Shown here piece after piece: positions 32,698 to 40,718 of a stretch of DNA of 40,903 nucleotides. Numbering within the stretch: position 1 is the stretch's first letter; each line of letters starts with the position of its first letter. The DNA is taken from positions 1 to 40,903 of the forward strand of contig ONGP01000031.1 of assembly GCA_900317405.1 (NCBI GenBank), written 5' to 3'. Under the pieces are notes generated by a model. It saw only the letters and a list, made by a program, of their open reading frames with translations. It was not told the DNA's origin and ran no database searches. The position numbers and the translations under genes were made by a program. The stretch is from an uncultured Prevotella sp. (GTDB taxonomy: Bacteria > Bacteroidota > Bacteroidia > Bacteroidales > Bacteroidaceae).

Positions 32698-34556
32698 ACT
32701 TTTTTCAGTTCGGCGTCTGTCAGTACCGTTACACGTCTGTTCGTGGGGTCGGTCATCACGTCGTGAACTATCTCGGTTACCTGCTGTTTCAGTTCGTCGA
32801 TAAACTGGCCCGCATCGTATTTCTGATGCTCTATGTCGCGAAGCTTCTTCTCCCAGATACCCGTCAGTTCGCAACTCTTCAGCAGTTCCTCGCGTATCAG
32901 GTCTATCAGCTCTATGCCAGTAGGCGTGGCTATCAGTCGCTTGCGCTCGCGCTTAATGTAGTGGCGCTTAAACAGAGTCTCGATTATGCTGGCTCTACTT
33001 GATGGACGTCCGATGCCGTTCTCCTTCATGGCCGCACGTAGCGTCTCGTCCTCCACAAACTTACCCGCTGTCTCCATCGCACGTAGCAGCGATGCCTCAT
33101 TATAATAAGGTGGGGGAGTGGTCCACTTCTCAGTCAGCGTAGGCTTGTGCTCTCCGCTTTCGCCCTTAACGAATGTGGGCAGAGTGCGCTCCTCGTCCTC
33201 CTGTTGAGGCTTCTCGTCGCCCTCAGCTTCCTTCTGCACCTTGCCCTGAACCACGCGCCAACCTGGGTCAAGTATCTCTTTACCCGTCACTTTAAACTCC
33301 ACGGTCTCGTCGCCTTTCACCTCGCCCAATACCGTTGTGGTCGAGAACTTACAGTCGGGCAGGAACACAGCGATGAATCTTCGTGCCACCAGGTCGAACA
33401 CCTTGCGCTCCAGGTCGCTCAGTCCCTGTGGGATAACGCCTGTAGGTATGATGGCGTGGTGGTCGGTCACCTTCGATGTGTCGAACACGCGCTTGGTCTT
33501 TTTCAGCGCCTTGCCGCCGATGGGCTTTATGTATTCTGCATACACAGGCACACCGTCAAACTTGGTCTGATACAGTCCGTTAAGCGTCTGCGGACACTTG
33601 GGGTAGATATCGTCACTGAGGTACTGAGTGTCTACACGTGGGTAGGTGGTATACTTCTTCTCGTACAGACTCTGAATCAGGTTCAGCGTCATCTCGGCCG
33701 AGAATCCGTATTTGCGGTTGCAGTCCACCTGCAGCGATGTCAGGTCGTACAGCTGTGGTGGCTGCTCCTTGCCCTCCTTCTTCTCCACCTTGGTCACCTC
33801 GAAAGGCTTACCCTCGATGGTGGCAAAGGCCTTTTCGCCCTCCTCCTTCGATGTAAACTTGCCCTTGGTGGCAGTAAAGGTGGTGTCGCGATATACCGTG
33901 GCCAGCACCCAGTAGGGCTCCGGCTTAAAGTTCTCTATCTCCTTCTGTCGGTTCACTATGAGTGCCAGCGTAGGTGTCTGCACACGTCCTATCGACAGCA
34001 CCTGGCGGTTCTGTCCGTACTTTAGTGTGTACAGTCGTGTGGCGTTCATACCCAGCAGCCAGTCGCCGATGGCACGACTCAGTCCTGCCAGATACAGCGG
34101 CTGGTAGTCGCCCTGATCCTTCAGCTGGGCAAAACCCTCGCGTATGGCCTCGTCGGTCATCGACGATATCCAGAGTCGCTTCACGGGGCATTTGGCCTGT
34201 GCCTTCTGCATCACCCATCGCTGTATCAGTTCTCCCTCCTGTCCGGCGTCACCACAGTTCACTATGCTGTCGGCCTTCTGCATCAGGCCCTCTATTATCT
34301 TGAATTGCTTCTCTATACCCTTATCGTTTATCAGCTTTATGCCGAAACGTGGTGGTATCATGGGCAACTGCGTCAGCGCCCAGGGTTTCCACGCCTGGGT
34401 GTAGTCGCCTGGTTCCTTCAGTGTGCACAGGTGGCCGAATGTCCACGTCACCTGGTAACCATTGCCCTCCATATATCCGTCGTGCGAGCTGTTGGCCCCC
34501 AATATCCTTGCTATATCCCGGGCCACGCTCGGTTTTTCTGCTATACAGACTATCAT
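32679..34556 (-). CDS. topB: DNA topoisomerase III
   Basis: 625 residues. Type IA core: TOPRIM start MIVCIAEKPSVARDIARILG, acidic motif CGDAGQEGELIQRW, and the active-site tyrosine region KYTTYPRVDTQYLS. The domain III/IV features include DHHAIIPTG and the C-terminal GIGRPSSRASIIETLFKR. It lacks zinc-finger tails, as is common for TopB. It relaxes and decatenates DNA through single-strand passage. It has its own consensus promoter (34578-34609) and a terminator inside its 3' end. TopB is also found on Bacteroidetes conjugative elements, but no mobility gene is near, so a chromosomal copy is assumed. Confidence 0.95.
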   Translation of the reverse strand: MIVCIAEKPSVARDIARILGANSSHDGYMEGNGYQVTWTFGHLCTLKEPGDYTQAWKPWALTQLPMIPPRFGIKLINDKGIEKQFKIIEGLMQKADSIVNCGDAGQEGELIQRWVMQKAQAKCPVKRLWISSMTDEAIREGFAQLKDQGDYQPLYLAGLSRAIGDWLLGMNATRLYTLKYGQNRQVLSIGRVQTPTLALIVNRQKEIENFKPEPYWVLATVYRDTTFTATKGKFTSKEEGEKAFATIEGKPFEVTKVEKKEGKEQPPQLYDLTSLQVDCNRKYGFSAEMTLNLIQSLYEKKYTTYPRVDTQYLSDDIYPKCPQTLNGLYQTKFDGVPVYAEYIKPIGGKALKKTKRVFDTSKVTDHHAIIPTGVIPQGLSDLERKVFDLVARRFIAVFLPDCKFSTTTVLGEVKGDETVEFKVTGKEILDPGWRVVQGKVQKEAEGDEKPQQEDEERTLPTFVKGESGEHKPTLTEKWTTPPPYYNEASLLRAMETAGKFVEDETLRAAMKENGIGRPSSRASIIETLFKRHYIKRERKRLIATPTGIELIDLIREELLKSCELTGIWEKKLRDIEHQKYDAGQFIDELKQQVTEIVHDVMTDPTNRRVTVLTDAELKKVKSSKK

Positions 34557-34577
34557 ATTCTATTTATAATTTGCGTG

Positions 34578-34609
34578 CAAAGGTAGTGCAAATCGAATAA
34601 AATACCAAA
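34578..34609 (-). promoter_or_regulatory. topB promoter
   Basis: Minus strand: -33 TTTG at 34609-34606, a 20-base spacer and -7 TACCTTTG at 34585-34578. This is an exact consensus match. Confidence 0.75.
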
Positions 34610-34683
34610 TTTGAATCGGAGATATTTAAACTTTTCGCGTGTTTTTTCGTCATTTAGATATAAATAAACCACATTTTTACGTA

Positions 34684-36024
34684 ATGAAGAAACTAATTAT
34701 TATCACTGTTATGATGGCAATGTGCGTAGGCGCGAGTGCCCAGTACCGTAATGTTTTTGTAGAGAAGGGCTACGACAAGGCCCAGGTCGAAACCCGCCTG
34801 CAACAGGTGTTCGACGAGGTGTTCCACGGCCCCAACAAGGTCTACTTCGAGGTGGGCGACTCGATGGGCTACATCAGCGATATCAAGAACCACGATGCCC
34901 GTACCGAGGGCATGTCTTACGGCATGATGATAGCCGTGCAGTTCGGTCAGAAAGACATCTTCGACCGCCTGTGGCGCTGGAGCAAGAAGTACATGCAGCA
35001 TCAGGACGGCGACCGCAAGGGCTACTTTGCCTGGAGCCTTAAGACCGATGGCACCCGCAATGCCGAAGGCGCAGCCAGCGATGGCGAGCTTTACTATATC
35101 ACAGCCCTGCTGTTTGCCAGCAACCGTTGGGGCAACGATACCGGCATCAATTATAAGAAGGAGGCCCAGTTCATTCTCGACTGCATCCAGCCCAAGGAGT
35201 ACACCCCGGCCCCACGTCAGGGCGGATTCCCCGGCTTTGGCGGCTTCGGTGGTCAGCAGGGCCCACAGAAGATGTATCTCATCGATCCTGACACCAAGCT
35301 CATCACCTTTACCCCCGACGGTTTCGGCCAGCGATTCACCGATCCCTCTTACCACATCCCCGCTTTCTACGAGGTTTGGGCCAAGTATGCCGACGATGGC
35401 CGCTCAGAATATTGGAACGAGTGCGCGCGCGCATCACGCGAGTTCCTGCATAAGTGCATCAACCCCAAGACCGGTCTTAATGCTGACAACTGCAACTACG
35501 ACGGCACCGAGATGACCATGCCCCGATTCCCAGGCATGCCCCAGCGCCCACAGGGCCAGCAGGGTCAGCCCCAGCGCCCCCGTCGCATGGGCAACAACAA
35601 CTTCCGCTACGACTCATGGCGCGTGCCTATGAACATCACCCTCGACTACGTGTGGAGTCATGGAGCCGATGGCGACTGGCAGCGCAAGTATGGCGAAACC
35701 ATCCAGAACTTCTTCTACTCTCAGGGAGTCGATAAGTTTGTAGATCAGTATCGCCCCGATGGCACACTGCCCGAGGAGGATGAGATACTGCCTGCAGGCG
35801 GATTCCGCAAGCTGCGCCACAGCATCGGCCTTGTCAGCACCGTTGCCGCTGCCTCTATCCTGTGCAGTCACGATAAGAGCAAGGAGTTTGTCGATGCCCT
35901 GTGGAACGCCAAGCACGAGCCCTTCGACGATGGCTACTTCGACGCCTACTACGATGGTTTGCTTCGTCTGTTCGCATTCATGCATCTTAGTGGACATTAT
36001 CGAGAAATTACACCACAAAAGTAG
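34684..36024 (+). CDS. GH8 enzyme, probable reducing-end xylose-releasing exo-oligoxylanase
   Basis: The ATG at 34684 gives 446 residues with signal peptide MKKLIIITVMMAMCVGASAQ. It has the alpha6/alpha6 barrel markers of GH8: general acid E75 in ARTEGMSYGMMIAVQ, FDRLWRWSKKYMQ, YFAWSLKTDG, SDGELYYITALLFA and D310 in YDSWRVPMNI as candidate base. The pattern is closest to Rex enzymes, which remove xylose from the reducing end of xylo-oligosaccharides. Two low-complexity loops rich in Gly, Pro, Gln and Arg interrupt the barrel (35212-35270 and 35530-35595). It probably acts in the periplasm. No xylan transporter lies beside it, and its stop is followed by a terminator fused to the next promoter. 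Confidence 0.9.
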   Translation: MKKLIIITVMMAMCVGASAQYRNVFVEKGYDKAQVETRLQQVFDEVFHGPNKVYFEVGDSMGYISDIKNHDARTEGMSYGMMIAVQFGQKDIFDRLWRWSKKYMQHQDGDRKGYFAWSLKTDGTRNAEGAASDGELYYITALLFASNRWGNDTGINYKKEAQFILDCIQPKEYTPAPRQGGFPGFGGFGGQQGPQKMYLIDPDTKLITFTPDGFGQRFTDPSYHIPAFYEVWAKYADDGRSEYWNECARASREFLHKCINPKTGLNADNCNYDGTEMTMPRFPGMPQRPQGQQGQPQRPRRMGNNNFRYDSWRVPMNITLDYVWSHGADGDWQRKYGETIQNFFYSQGVDKFVDQYRPDGTLPEEDEILPAGGFRKLRHSIGLVSTVAAASILCSHDKSKEFVDALWNAKHEPFDDGYFDAYYDGLLRLFAFMHLSGHYREITPQK

Positions 36025-36035
36025 CAAAAATCAAA

Positions 36036-36071
36036 AAAAATCCCGTTCTCGTTTGGTAGAATGGGATTTTT
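36036..36071 (+). terminator. GH8 terminator, fused to the next promoter
   Basis: A 14-base-pair stem with one wobble (36036-36049 with 36058-36071) and an 8-base loop, with further T bases before 36076. The loop carries the -33 TTTG of the next promoter. Confidence 0.8.
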
Positions 36072-36083
36072 GTTTTATCTTTG
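36052..36083 (+). promoter_or_regulatory. Promoter of the small lipoprotein-like gene
   Basis: -33 TTTG at 36052-36055, a 20-base spacer and -7 TATCTTTG at 36076-36083. The -33 is in the loop of the GH8 terminator. Confidence 0.7.
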
Positions 36084-36126
36084 CATCCGATAATGGTTTT
36101 CAGGCCATAAACTTTAAAGAATAAGG

Positions 36127-36522
36127 ATGAAGAAATATATTATAGCTCTCGCAGTTGTCATCAGCTGCATCATAGCCAGCGCTGTATACACAGCGTGTGC
36201 CACCGACACCGTCGACAACCCTATCCAGAGTGAGTCGCAGTTCAAACGCATGCTTGTAGGCAAGTGGACCGTTTACTATGTCGAAGAGGGCTACACTCAG
36301 ACCATTCTGGGCTCAGAGTGGTGTTACGATGCCGATGGCAATTTTACCAACATCCAGGGCGACTGGCACAGCGAGGGTATATACCACTGGGATGGCAAAG
36401 AGCTCATTATGACCATCGACAATCAGCCCTGGTCGGCTGTGGTCAAGGATATCACCTCTGCCGAGATGATTTGGCTCGGTCCTAACACCGGCAAGATCAT
36501 CAAGCTTAAGCGCCAGCAGTAA
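36127..36522 (+). CDS. Small exported lipocalin-like protein
   Basis: 131 residues. An N-terminal hydrophobic signal runs to YTACATDT, where C24 could be lipidated although the lipobox is weak. The rest (MLVGKWTVYYVEEGYTQ, YDADGNFTNIQGDW and YHWDGKELIMTI, ending IIKLKRQQ) looks like the short lipocalin-type beta barrel seen in many Bacteroidales lipoproteins. No ligand can be inferred. It has its own promoter and precedes the orphan Cache gene, which also has its own promoter. Confidence 0.75.
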   Translation: MKKYIIALAVVISCIIASAVYTACATDTVDNPIQSESQFKRMLVGKWTVYYVEEGYTQTILGSEWCYDADGNFTNIQGDWHSEGIYHWDGKELIMTIDNQPWSAVVKDITSAEMIWLGPNTGKIIKLKRQQ

Positions 36523-36547
36523 AAATCTGTTATTTTTTTTGTAATCG

Positions 36548-36579
36548 TTTGGAACTTTCACAAAAAGTTCCTATATTTG
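36548..36579 (+). promoter_or_regulatory. Promoter of the orphan Cache gene with a hairpin in the spacer
   Basis: -33 TTTG at 36548-36551, a 20-base spacer and -7 TATATTTG at 36572-36579. An 8-base perfect inverted repeat, GGAACTTT and AAAGTTCC (36551-36558 and 36564-36571), fills the spacer. The stretch GTTTGGAACTT is shared with the promoter at 7869. Confidence 0.75.
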
Positions 36580-36616
36580 CCGTCGTAAAACTTTAAATGT
36601 AAGGAATGAAGTCCCT

Positions 36617-37693
36617 ATGAAGCGATTTTGGAGAACTATCGAGGTAAAGGTTGTGCTGCACATGGCTGTGTGGGCACTATTGGCGCTTGTGGGGGTGGCT
36701 TACTATCTGTTCACCGATAGCTCGCGCGCCTTTGTGTCTCTCTACACAGAGAACTGTCATTCTCGCATGCTTATCAACTACGAGTACACCCGTCGCGTGC
36801 TGTCCGATGTCTACGTGCAGGTAACCAACAACGTTTACCAGATAGAGAGCACCATCGACACGCCCGACGATCAGCTTGCCCAGATGAAGCGCATCGTGCA
36901 GAACGGCAACCGCATACACAGTTGCGGCATGAACTTTGTGCGTGGATATTATCCCCAGAAGGGCGATCGTTACTGTCCCTTTGCATGGCGCAACCCCAAG
37001 AATCGCAACGAGATATTTACCGACGAGAAGGGCGATCACGACTTCGACTATCTGCAGCAACGCTGGTTCAAGGCAGTGGTCGAGGGCGACACAGCCGAGT
37101 GGAGCGACCCCTTCTACGATGGCTACGACAACACCACAGCCCTTGCGGCATATATGGTGCCCATCCACGACCGTACTGGCAAGGCTGTAGCCGTGCTTGG
37201 TGCCGACATCTCGCTCGACTGGTTGTCGATGAAGCTGGCCGAGACCGATAGCACTTACAATGCCCAGAGCCGTTTCATTTCCGAGGTCATGGGCCTTAAG
37301 TCCGAGAGTCACATCATCGATTTCGACGGCAAATACATCACCCATCACGACCGTGAGAAAATGCTTGCCGGCAATTTCTACGATTACATCAGTCGCAAGG
37401 ACTCCAAGCGCAAGATGCTTATCGAGCGCATGAAGAGTCGCCAGAAGAGCAGCAACGAGAGCAGCGAGAGCTACCTGTATCGTGGCGAAGAGTGCTATTT
37501 CTTCTACACCCCGCTCAAGTACACCAACTGGATGATGGTAACCGTAGTGCCCTGCCGCTCCATCGATATGCTTGGCGTTCAGCAGTGCCTCCGCGTCCTG
37601 GCCATCGTAGCCCTGGGTTTTGCCGTCCTCCTGGCACTCACCTTCTACTACGTTCGCCGCGAGCGTTACCGTGCCGCCAAATCGCGCCACTAA
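36617..37693 (+). CDS. Orphan membrane Cache-domain protein without an output domain
   Basis: 358 residues. A membrane segment at about 10-30 (VVLHMAVWALLALVGVAYYL), a double-Cache periplasmic domain with WSDPFYDGYDNTTALAAYMV and VPIHDRTGKAVAVLGADISL, a second membrane segment at about 326-345, and only a 12-residue basic tail (RRERYRAAKSRH). There is no HAMP, kinase, phosphatase or methyl-accepting region. It is a paralogue of the sensors at 7923 and 9380 (same D-S/I-S/M-x-WL pattern) and shares the promoter motif of that pair. It may sequester the ligand or partner with another sensor. The gene is not visibly truncated and its stop is clean. Confidence 0.85.
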   Translation: MKRFWRTIEVKVVLHMAVWALLALVGVAYYLFTDSSRAFVSLYTENCHSRMLINYEYTRRVLSDVYVQVTNNVYQIESTIDTPDDQLAQMKRIVQNGNRIHSCGMNFVRGYYPQKGDRYCPFAWRNPKNRNEIFTDEKGDHDFDYLQQRWFKAVVEGDTAEWSDPFYDGYDNTTALAAYMVPIHDRTGKAVAVLGADISLDWLSMKLAETDSTYNAQSRFISEVMGLKSESHIIDFDGKYITHHDREKMLAGNFYDYISRKDSKRKMLIERMKSRQKSSNESSESYLYRGEECYFFYTPLKYTNWMMVTVVPCRSIDMLGVQQCLRVLAIVALGFAVLLALTFYYVRRERYRAAKSRH

Positions 37694-37723
37694 TCTTTTT
37701 TTCATATCACTGACATAATTACT

Positions 37724-38722
37724 ATGAAGCAAGACAATATTCTACGTGTGGGAGTAATCGGCGCCGGTAGGATAGCCGAGAAAGCCGCCATCACGCTTAA
37801 CGGTCTCCACGATTGCATGATTTACGCCATAGCCTCGCGCTCGCAGGCTAGGGCCGACGAGTTTGCTGCCAAGTGGGGAGTGCCCCGCGCCTATGGCAGC
37901 TATGCCCAGTTGGTAGCCGATGCCGATGTCGACCTGGTCTACGTGGCCACACCCCATTCACACCACTACGACGTTACCCGTCAGGCCCTGATGGCCGATA
38001 AGCCCTGTCTGGTTGAGAAGGCCTTTATGGCCAACTGTCGTCAGGCCGATGAGATTATCCGTACCGCCCGCGAGCGAGGAGTGTTCCTTGCCGAGGCCGT
38101 GTGGACCCGCTATCAGCCCATTGTCCACACCGTTCGTCAGCTCATCAGCAGCGGTCGCATCGGCACGCCCCGCCTGGTCACAGCCACTCTGGGCTACTCC
38201 ATGGGCCCCAAGCCCCGCATCATGCAGCCCGACCTATGCGGTGGCGCACTGCTCGACCTCGGTGTCTACGCCCTCAACTTTGTCCGCATGTTCTTCCCCC
38301 TGCCCGTCAGCACCATGCAGTGCAGCTGTGTTAAGAGCGATACCGGCATGGACATCACCAATGCCATCACGCTAGTGCTCGATGGCGGCAGCGATGGTCA
38401 GTTGCTGTGCAATCTGCAGAGCAGTGCCAGTTGCGTGGGCGATAATATCGGCGTGATAGCCGGCACCCAGGGCAATCTCATCATCGATAATATCAACAAT
38501 CCCCAGACCGTCACGGTCAATGGCCCCGACCGCACCTACGTCGAGACCATTCACGTACCCCAGCAGATCACCGGCTACGAGTACGAGTTCCAAGCCTGCC
38601 GCCAGGCCCTCCTCTCCGGCCAGCTAGAGGCCGAAGCCATGCCCCTGGCCGAAACCATGTACATCATGGCCCAGATGGACGAACTCCGCCGCCGCATGGG
38701 CGTAGTCTATCCGATGGATTAA
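37724..38722 (+). CDS. Gfo/Idh/MocA-family oxidoreductase
   Basis: 332 residues. The Rossmann start LRVGVIGAGRIAEKAAITLN, VYVATPHSHHYDVTRQAL and VEKAFMAN mark the family; the catalytic lysine is present but the usual Pro of EKP is Ala. The substrate half begins near 130 (VWTRYQPIVHTVRQLISSGR, then GGALLDLGVYALNFVRMFFP). It most resembles the dimeric dihydrodiol-dehydrogenase-like branch acting on sugars or cyclic alcohols with NAD(P). It is cytoplasmic. It follows the orphan Cache gene by 30 bases and may be co-transcribed. Codon use is rich in C-ending codons, as for the GH8 gene. Confidence 0.9.
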   Translation: MKQDNILRVGVIGAGRIAEKAAITLNGLHDCMIYAIASRSQARADEFAAKWGVPRAYGSYAQLVADADVDLVYVATPHSHHYDVTRQALMADKPCLVEKAFMANCRQADEIIRTARERGVFLAEAVWTRYQPIVHTVRQLISSGRIGTPRLVTATLGYSMGPKPRIMQPDLCGGALLDLGVYALNFVRMFFPLPVSTMQCSCVKSDTGMDITNAITLVLDGGSDGQLLCNLQSSASCVGDNIGVIAGTQGNLIIDNINNPQTVTVNGPDRTYVETIHVPQQITGYEYEFQACRQALLSGQLEAEAMPLAETMYIMAQMDELRRRMGVVYPMD

Positions 38723-38745
38723 AGCTCGCGCTTTGAATTCGGAAA

Positions 38746-38769
38746 TGAATTAATGAATTAGTGAATTAG
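38746..38769. repeat. AT-rich octad array F (3 x 8 bases)
   Basis: Units TGAATTAA, TGAATTAG and TGAATTAG follow each other. The period is 8, not 7, so this may be a relative rather than a member of the heptad arrays. Confidence 0.65.
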
Positions 38770-38770
38770 C

Positions 38771-38783
38771 GTCAAATTTTGAC
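38771..38783. promoter_or_regulatory. 13-base palindrome upstream of the VanX-like gene
   Basis: GTCAAATTTTGAC is perfectly symmetric around its central base, 28 bases before the ATG at 38812. It could be an operator; no regulator gene is nearby. Confidence 0.3.
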
Positions 38784-38811
38784 CTGACATCCATATAAAA
38801 TACAATAGACA

Positions 38812-39606
38812 ATGAGAAAGATGCTGAATTGGGTGCTCGCCGCCATCCTGACAATCTGCGGCATGACGATGGTGTCCTGCTTTTCGGACACTAAGAAGAG
38901 TGCGGCAGTCAGCGCGACTGACGATGCTAGCCAGTTTGTAACCATTTCCGACGTAGTGCCCGACGTGATACTGGAAATCCGCTACTTCAGCACGTACAAT
39001 TTTGTGGGTACGCGCATCGATGGTTACGAGGAGCCGACGGCGTTGCTTACCAAACAGGCTGCCGACAGTCTGAAGGCCGTGAGCGATGACGTGAAAGCGC
39101 AGGGCTACCGTTTGAAAATCTATGATGCCTACCGTCCACAGAAAGGTGTTGACCATTTCGTGCACTGGGCTGAGGACATCAACGACACGCTGATGAAGGC
39201 CTACTTCTATCCCGACCTCGAAAAGAGCGTGCTCTTTCCTCAGGACTACATCTGCCTAAAGAGCGGCCATACCCGTGGTTCCACTCTCGACCTGACGCTG
39301 TTCGACATGGCGACGGAGAAAGAACTGGACATGGGCGGCACCTTCGACTGGTTCGGTCCCGAGAGCCATCCCGACTTCTGCGGCAATCCAGAGACGGGCG
39401 AATACACGGGCGACAATTCGAAGAGCCCTGCCAATCCGAAACGCAGCATTACAGAGCAGCAGTTCAAGAACCGCATGATTCTGCGTCAAGCCATGCTGCG
39501 TCACGGCTTTAAGCCTTTCGATACCGAGTGGTGGCACTTCACACTCCGTGACGAACCTTTCCCCGATACCTATTTCACCTTTCCTGTCAAGCAACTGAGT
39601 AAATGA
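38812..39606 (+). CDS. VanX/DdpX-like D-Ala-D-Ala dipeptidase, lipoprotein
   Basis: 264 residues with a lipoprotein signal (C23 in TMVSCFSD). Peptidase M15D motifs are clear: IYDAYRPQKGVDHFVHWAED, zinc ligands H153 and D160 in SGHTRGSTLDLTLFD, and catalytic E239 with zinc ligand H242 in TEWWHFTLRD. The order and spacing match VanX. It cleaves D-Ala-D-Ala. A lipoprotein form suggests recycling of peptidoglycan-derived dipeptide outside the cytoplasm; vanH, vanA and vanR/S are absent, so glycopeptide resistance is not implied. Its stop overlaps a tiny frame at 39603. Confidence 0.93.
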   Translation: MRKMLNWVLAAILTICGMTMVSCFSDTKKSAAVSATDDASQFVTISDVVPDVILEIRYFSTYNFVGTRIDGYEEPTALLTKQAADSLKAVSDDVKAQGYRLKIYDAYRPQKGVDHFVHWAEDINDTLMKAYFYPDLEKSVLFPQDYICLKSGHTRGSTLDLTLFDMATEKELDMGGTFDWFGPESHPDFCGNPETGEYTGDNSKSPANPKRSITEQQFKNRMILRQAMLRHGFKPFDTEWWHFTLRDEPFPDTYFTFPVKQLSK

Positions 39607-39671
39607 AACAGATCGAAGCTGTCAAGGGACAGGTACCTGACATCACGCCAGATGATCTATCACGGGGATAA
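39603..39671 (+). other. Possible 22-residue frame coupled to the VanX-like gene
   Basis: The ATG overlaps the upstream stop (ATGA). The peptide begins MKQIEAVKGQVPDITPDDLS and has no recognisable family. It may be a chance frame or the remnant of a longer gene. The rest of the 94-base gap before 39701 shows nothing else. Confidence 0.2.
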
Positions 39672-39700
39672 TGGTTGGAAATTAGAATTATAACAGAATT

Positions 39701-40081
39701 ATGACACAAGAACAATTAAAAGAATTACTACGTAGTCAGCAGGGCGAACTTAATGCCGTACTGATGTATCAGCGTTTGGCTAAGGTGGTCAAGACGGATA
39801 AGGAATGTGAGGCGTTCCTGCAGTTAGCAAAGGAAGAAGGCAGGCACGCAAGCGTGTTCCATGCCTATACAAAGCAGGTATTGAAACCAAAGAAGACGAT
39901 GGCCCGCATCATGCCCATACTCTATTATCTGTTGGGCAAGAAGCGTCTATACAAGATCATTGCTAAAGGGGAATACGACGCAGCCGTAGCCTATGAGCAT
40001 CTGATTGCCGACTTCCCCGAGGTTGAAAGCGTAAAGAATGACGAGCATCGTCATGGTGATATCGTATCAGGACTGCTATGA
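39701..40081 (+). CDS. Ferritin-like (rubrerythrin-type) di-iron protein
   Basis: 126 residues. The four-helix bundle motifs E-x6-Y (ELNAVLMYQRL) with KEEGRHASVF, then KGEYDAAVAYEHL and KNDEHRHGD, give two E..ExxH-type half-sites for a di-iron centre. A hydrophobic stretch (RIMPILYYLLG) lies between the halves, as in the rubrerythrin-like domains of iron-transport proteins. The likely role is iron or peroxide handling, but no rubredoxin domain is present. The stop overlaps a 27-residue frame at 40078. Confidence 0.83.
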   Translation: MTQEQLKELLRSQQGELNAVLMYQRLAKVVKTDKECEAFLQLAKEEGRHASVFHAYTKQVLKPKKTMARIMPILYYLLGKKRLYKIIAKGEYDAAVAYEHLIADFPEVESVKNDEHRHGDIVSGLL

Positions 40082-40161
40082 CCGATGGATTCACAGACGA
40101 TGAACAGGAGGACTTCTGGGATGACTTCGACAACCTTCAAAAAGCCAAAATAATACGATAG
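40078..40161 (+). CDS. Possible small acidic protein, 27 residues
   Basis: The ATG overlaps the ferritin-like stop (ATGA), and the frame ends two bases before the O-acetyltransferase ATG. The peptide is acidic and aromatic (MTDGFTDDEQEDFWDDFDNL). Spacing fits a translationally coupled operon, but a chance frame of this length is also plausible. No family is recognised. Confidence 0.3.
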   Translation: MTDGFTDDEQEDFWDDFDNLQKAKIIR

Positions 40162-40163
40162 AT

Positions 40164-40718
40164 ATGACTGAGAAAGAAAAGATGCTTGCAGGTGAGATTT
40201 ATTCTGCAGTTGACCAAGAGTTGTTGGAAGAATTAACCACAACAAGGGATAAGATCTTTGAGTATAACTCGCTCCGGCCATCTGAGACCAAAAGGATGAA
40301 GGAAATCATCAAAGAGTTGTTCGGCCACGTGGCTGATGACGAATTCAATCTTAATCAGCCATTCCGTTGCGACTATGGCAAGCAGATAAGTATAGGAAAG
40401 CGGTTCTTTGCCAATTTCAACTTCACCGTTCTCGATGAAGCACGCGTCACCATTGGCGACGACTGTTTCATCGGTCCCAATGTCAGCATCTATACTGCAT
40501 GCCATAGTACTGACCCTGTGGAGCGAAATAGCCGTCAGGAATGGGCAAAGCCCGTCACTATAGGAAACAACGTATGGATTGGCGGCAGCGTCACCATCCT
40601 CCCTGGAGTGGAAATCGGTGATAATGTAAGCATTGGCGCAGGCTCAGTTGTAGTAAAGGATATACCTTCAAACTCTGTCGCTGTAGGTAATCCATGCAAG
40701 GTCATCAAAAAGATATGA
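40164..40718 (+). CDS. Maltose/galactoside O-acetyltransferase-type enzyme
   Basis: 184 residues. The N-terminal mac motif (MTEKEKMLAGEIYSAVDQEL) is followed by a left-handed beta-helix of hexapeptide repeats (ISIGKRFFANFN, VTIGDDCFIGPNVSI, VTIGNNVWIGGSVTILPGVE). The catalytic His is in YTACHSTDPVERN. It uses acetyl-CoA to acetylate a sugar hydroxyl; the natural acceptor is unknown. It is complete. The stop overlaps the 31-residue frame at 40715. Confidence 0.93.
   Translation: MTEKEKMLAGEIYSAVDQELLEELTTTRDKIFEYNSLRPSETKRMKEIIKELFGHVADDEFNLNQPFRCDYGKQISIGKRFFANFNFTVLDEARVTIGDDCFIGPNVSIYTACHSTDPVERNSRQEWAKPVTIGNNVWIGGSVTILPGVEIGDNVSIGAGSVVVKDIPSNSVAVGNPCKVIKKI

Noticed and set aside
32679-34556. 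topB as part of a conjugative element
   Set aside because: No tra, mob, integrase or att sequence is seen near it; it has an ordinary chromosomal promoter and neighbours.
38812-39606. Vancomycin resistance locus
   Set aside because: VanX-like dipeptidases occur widely in bacteria; vanH, vanA and two-component genes are absent, and the protein is a lipoprotein.
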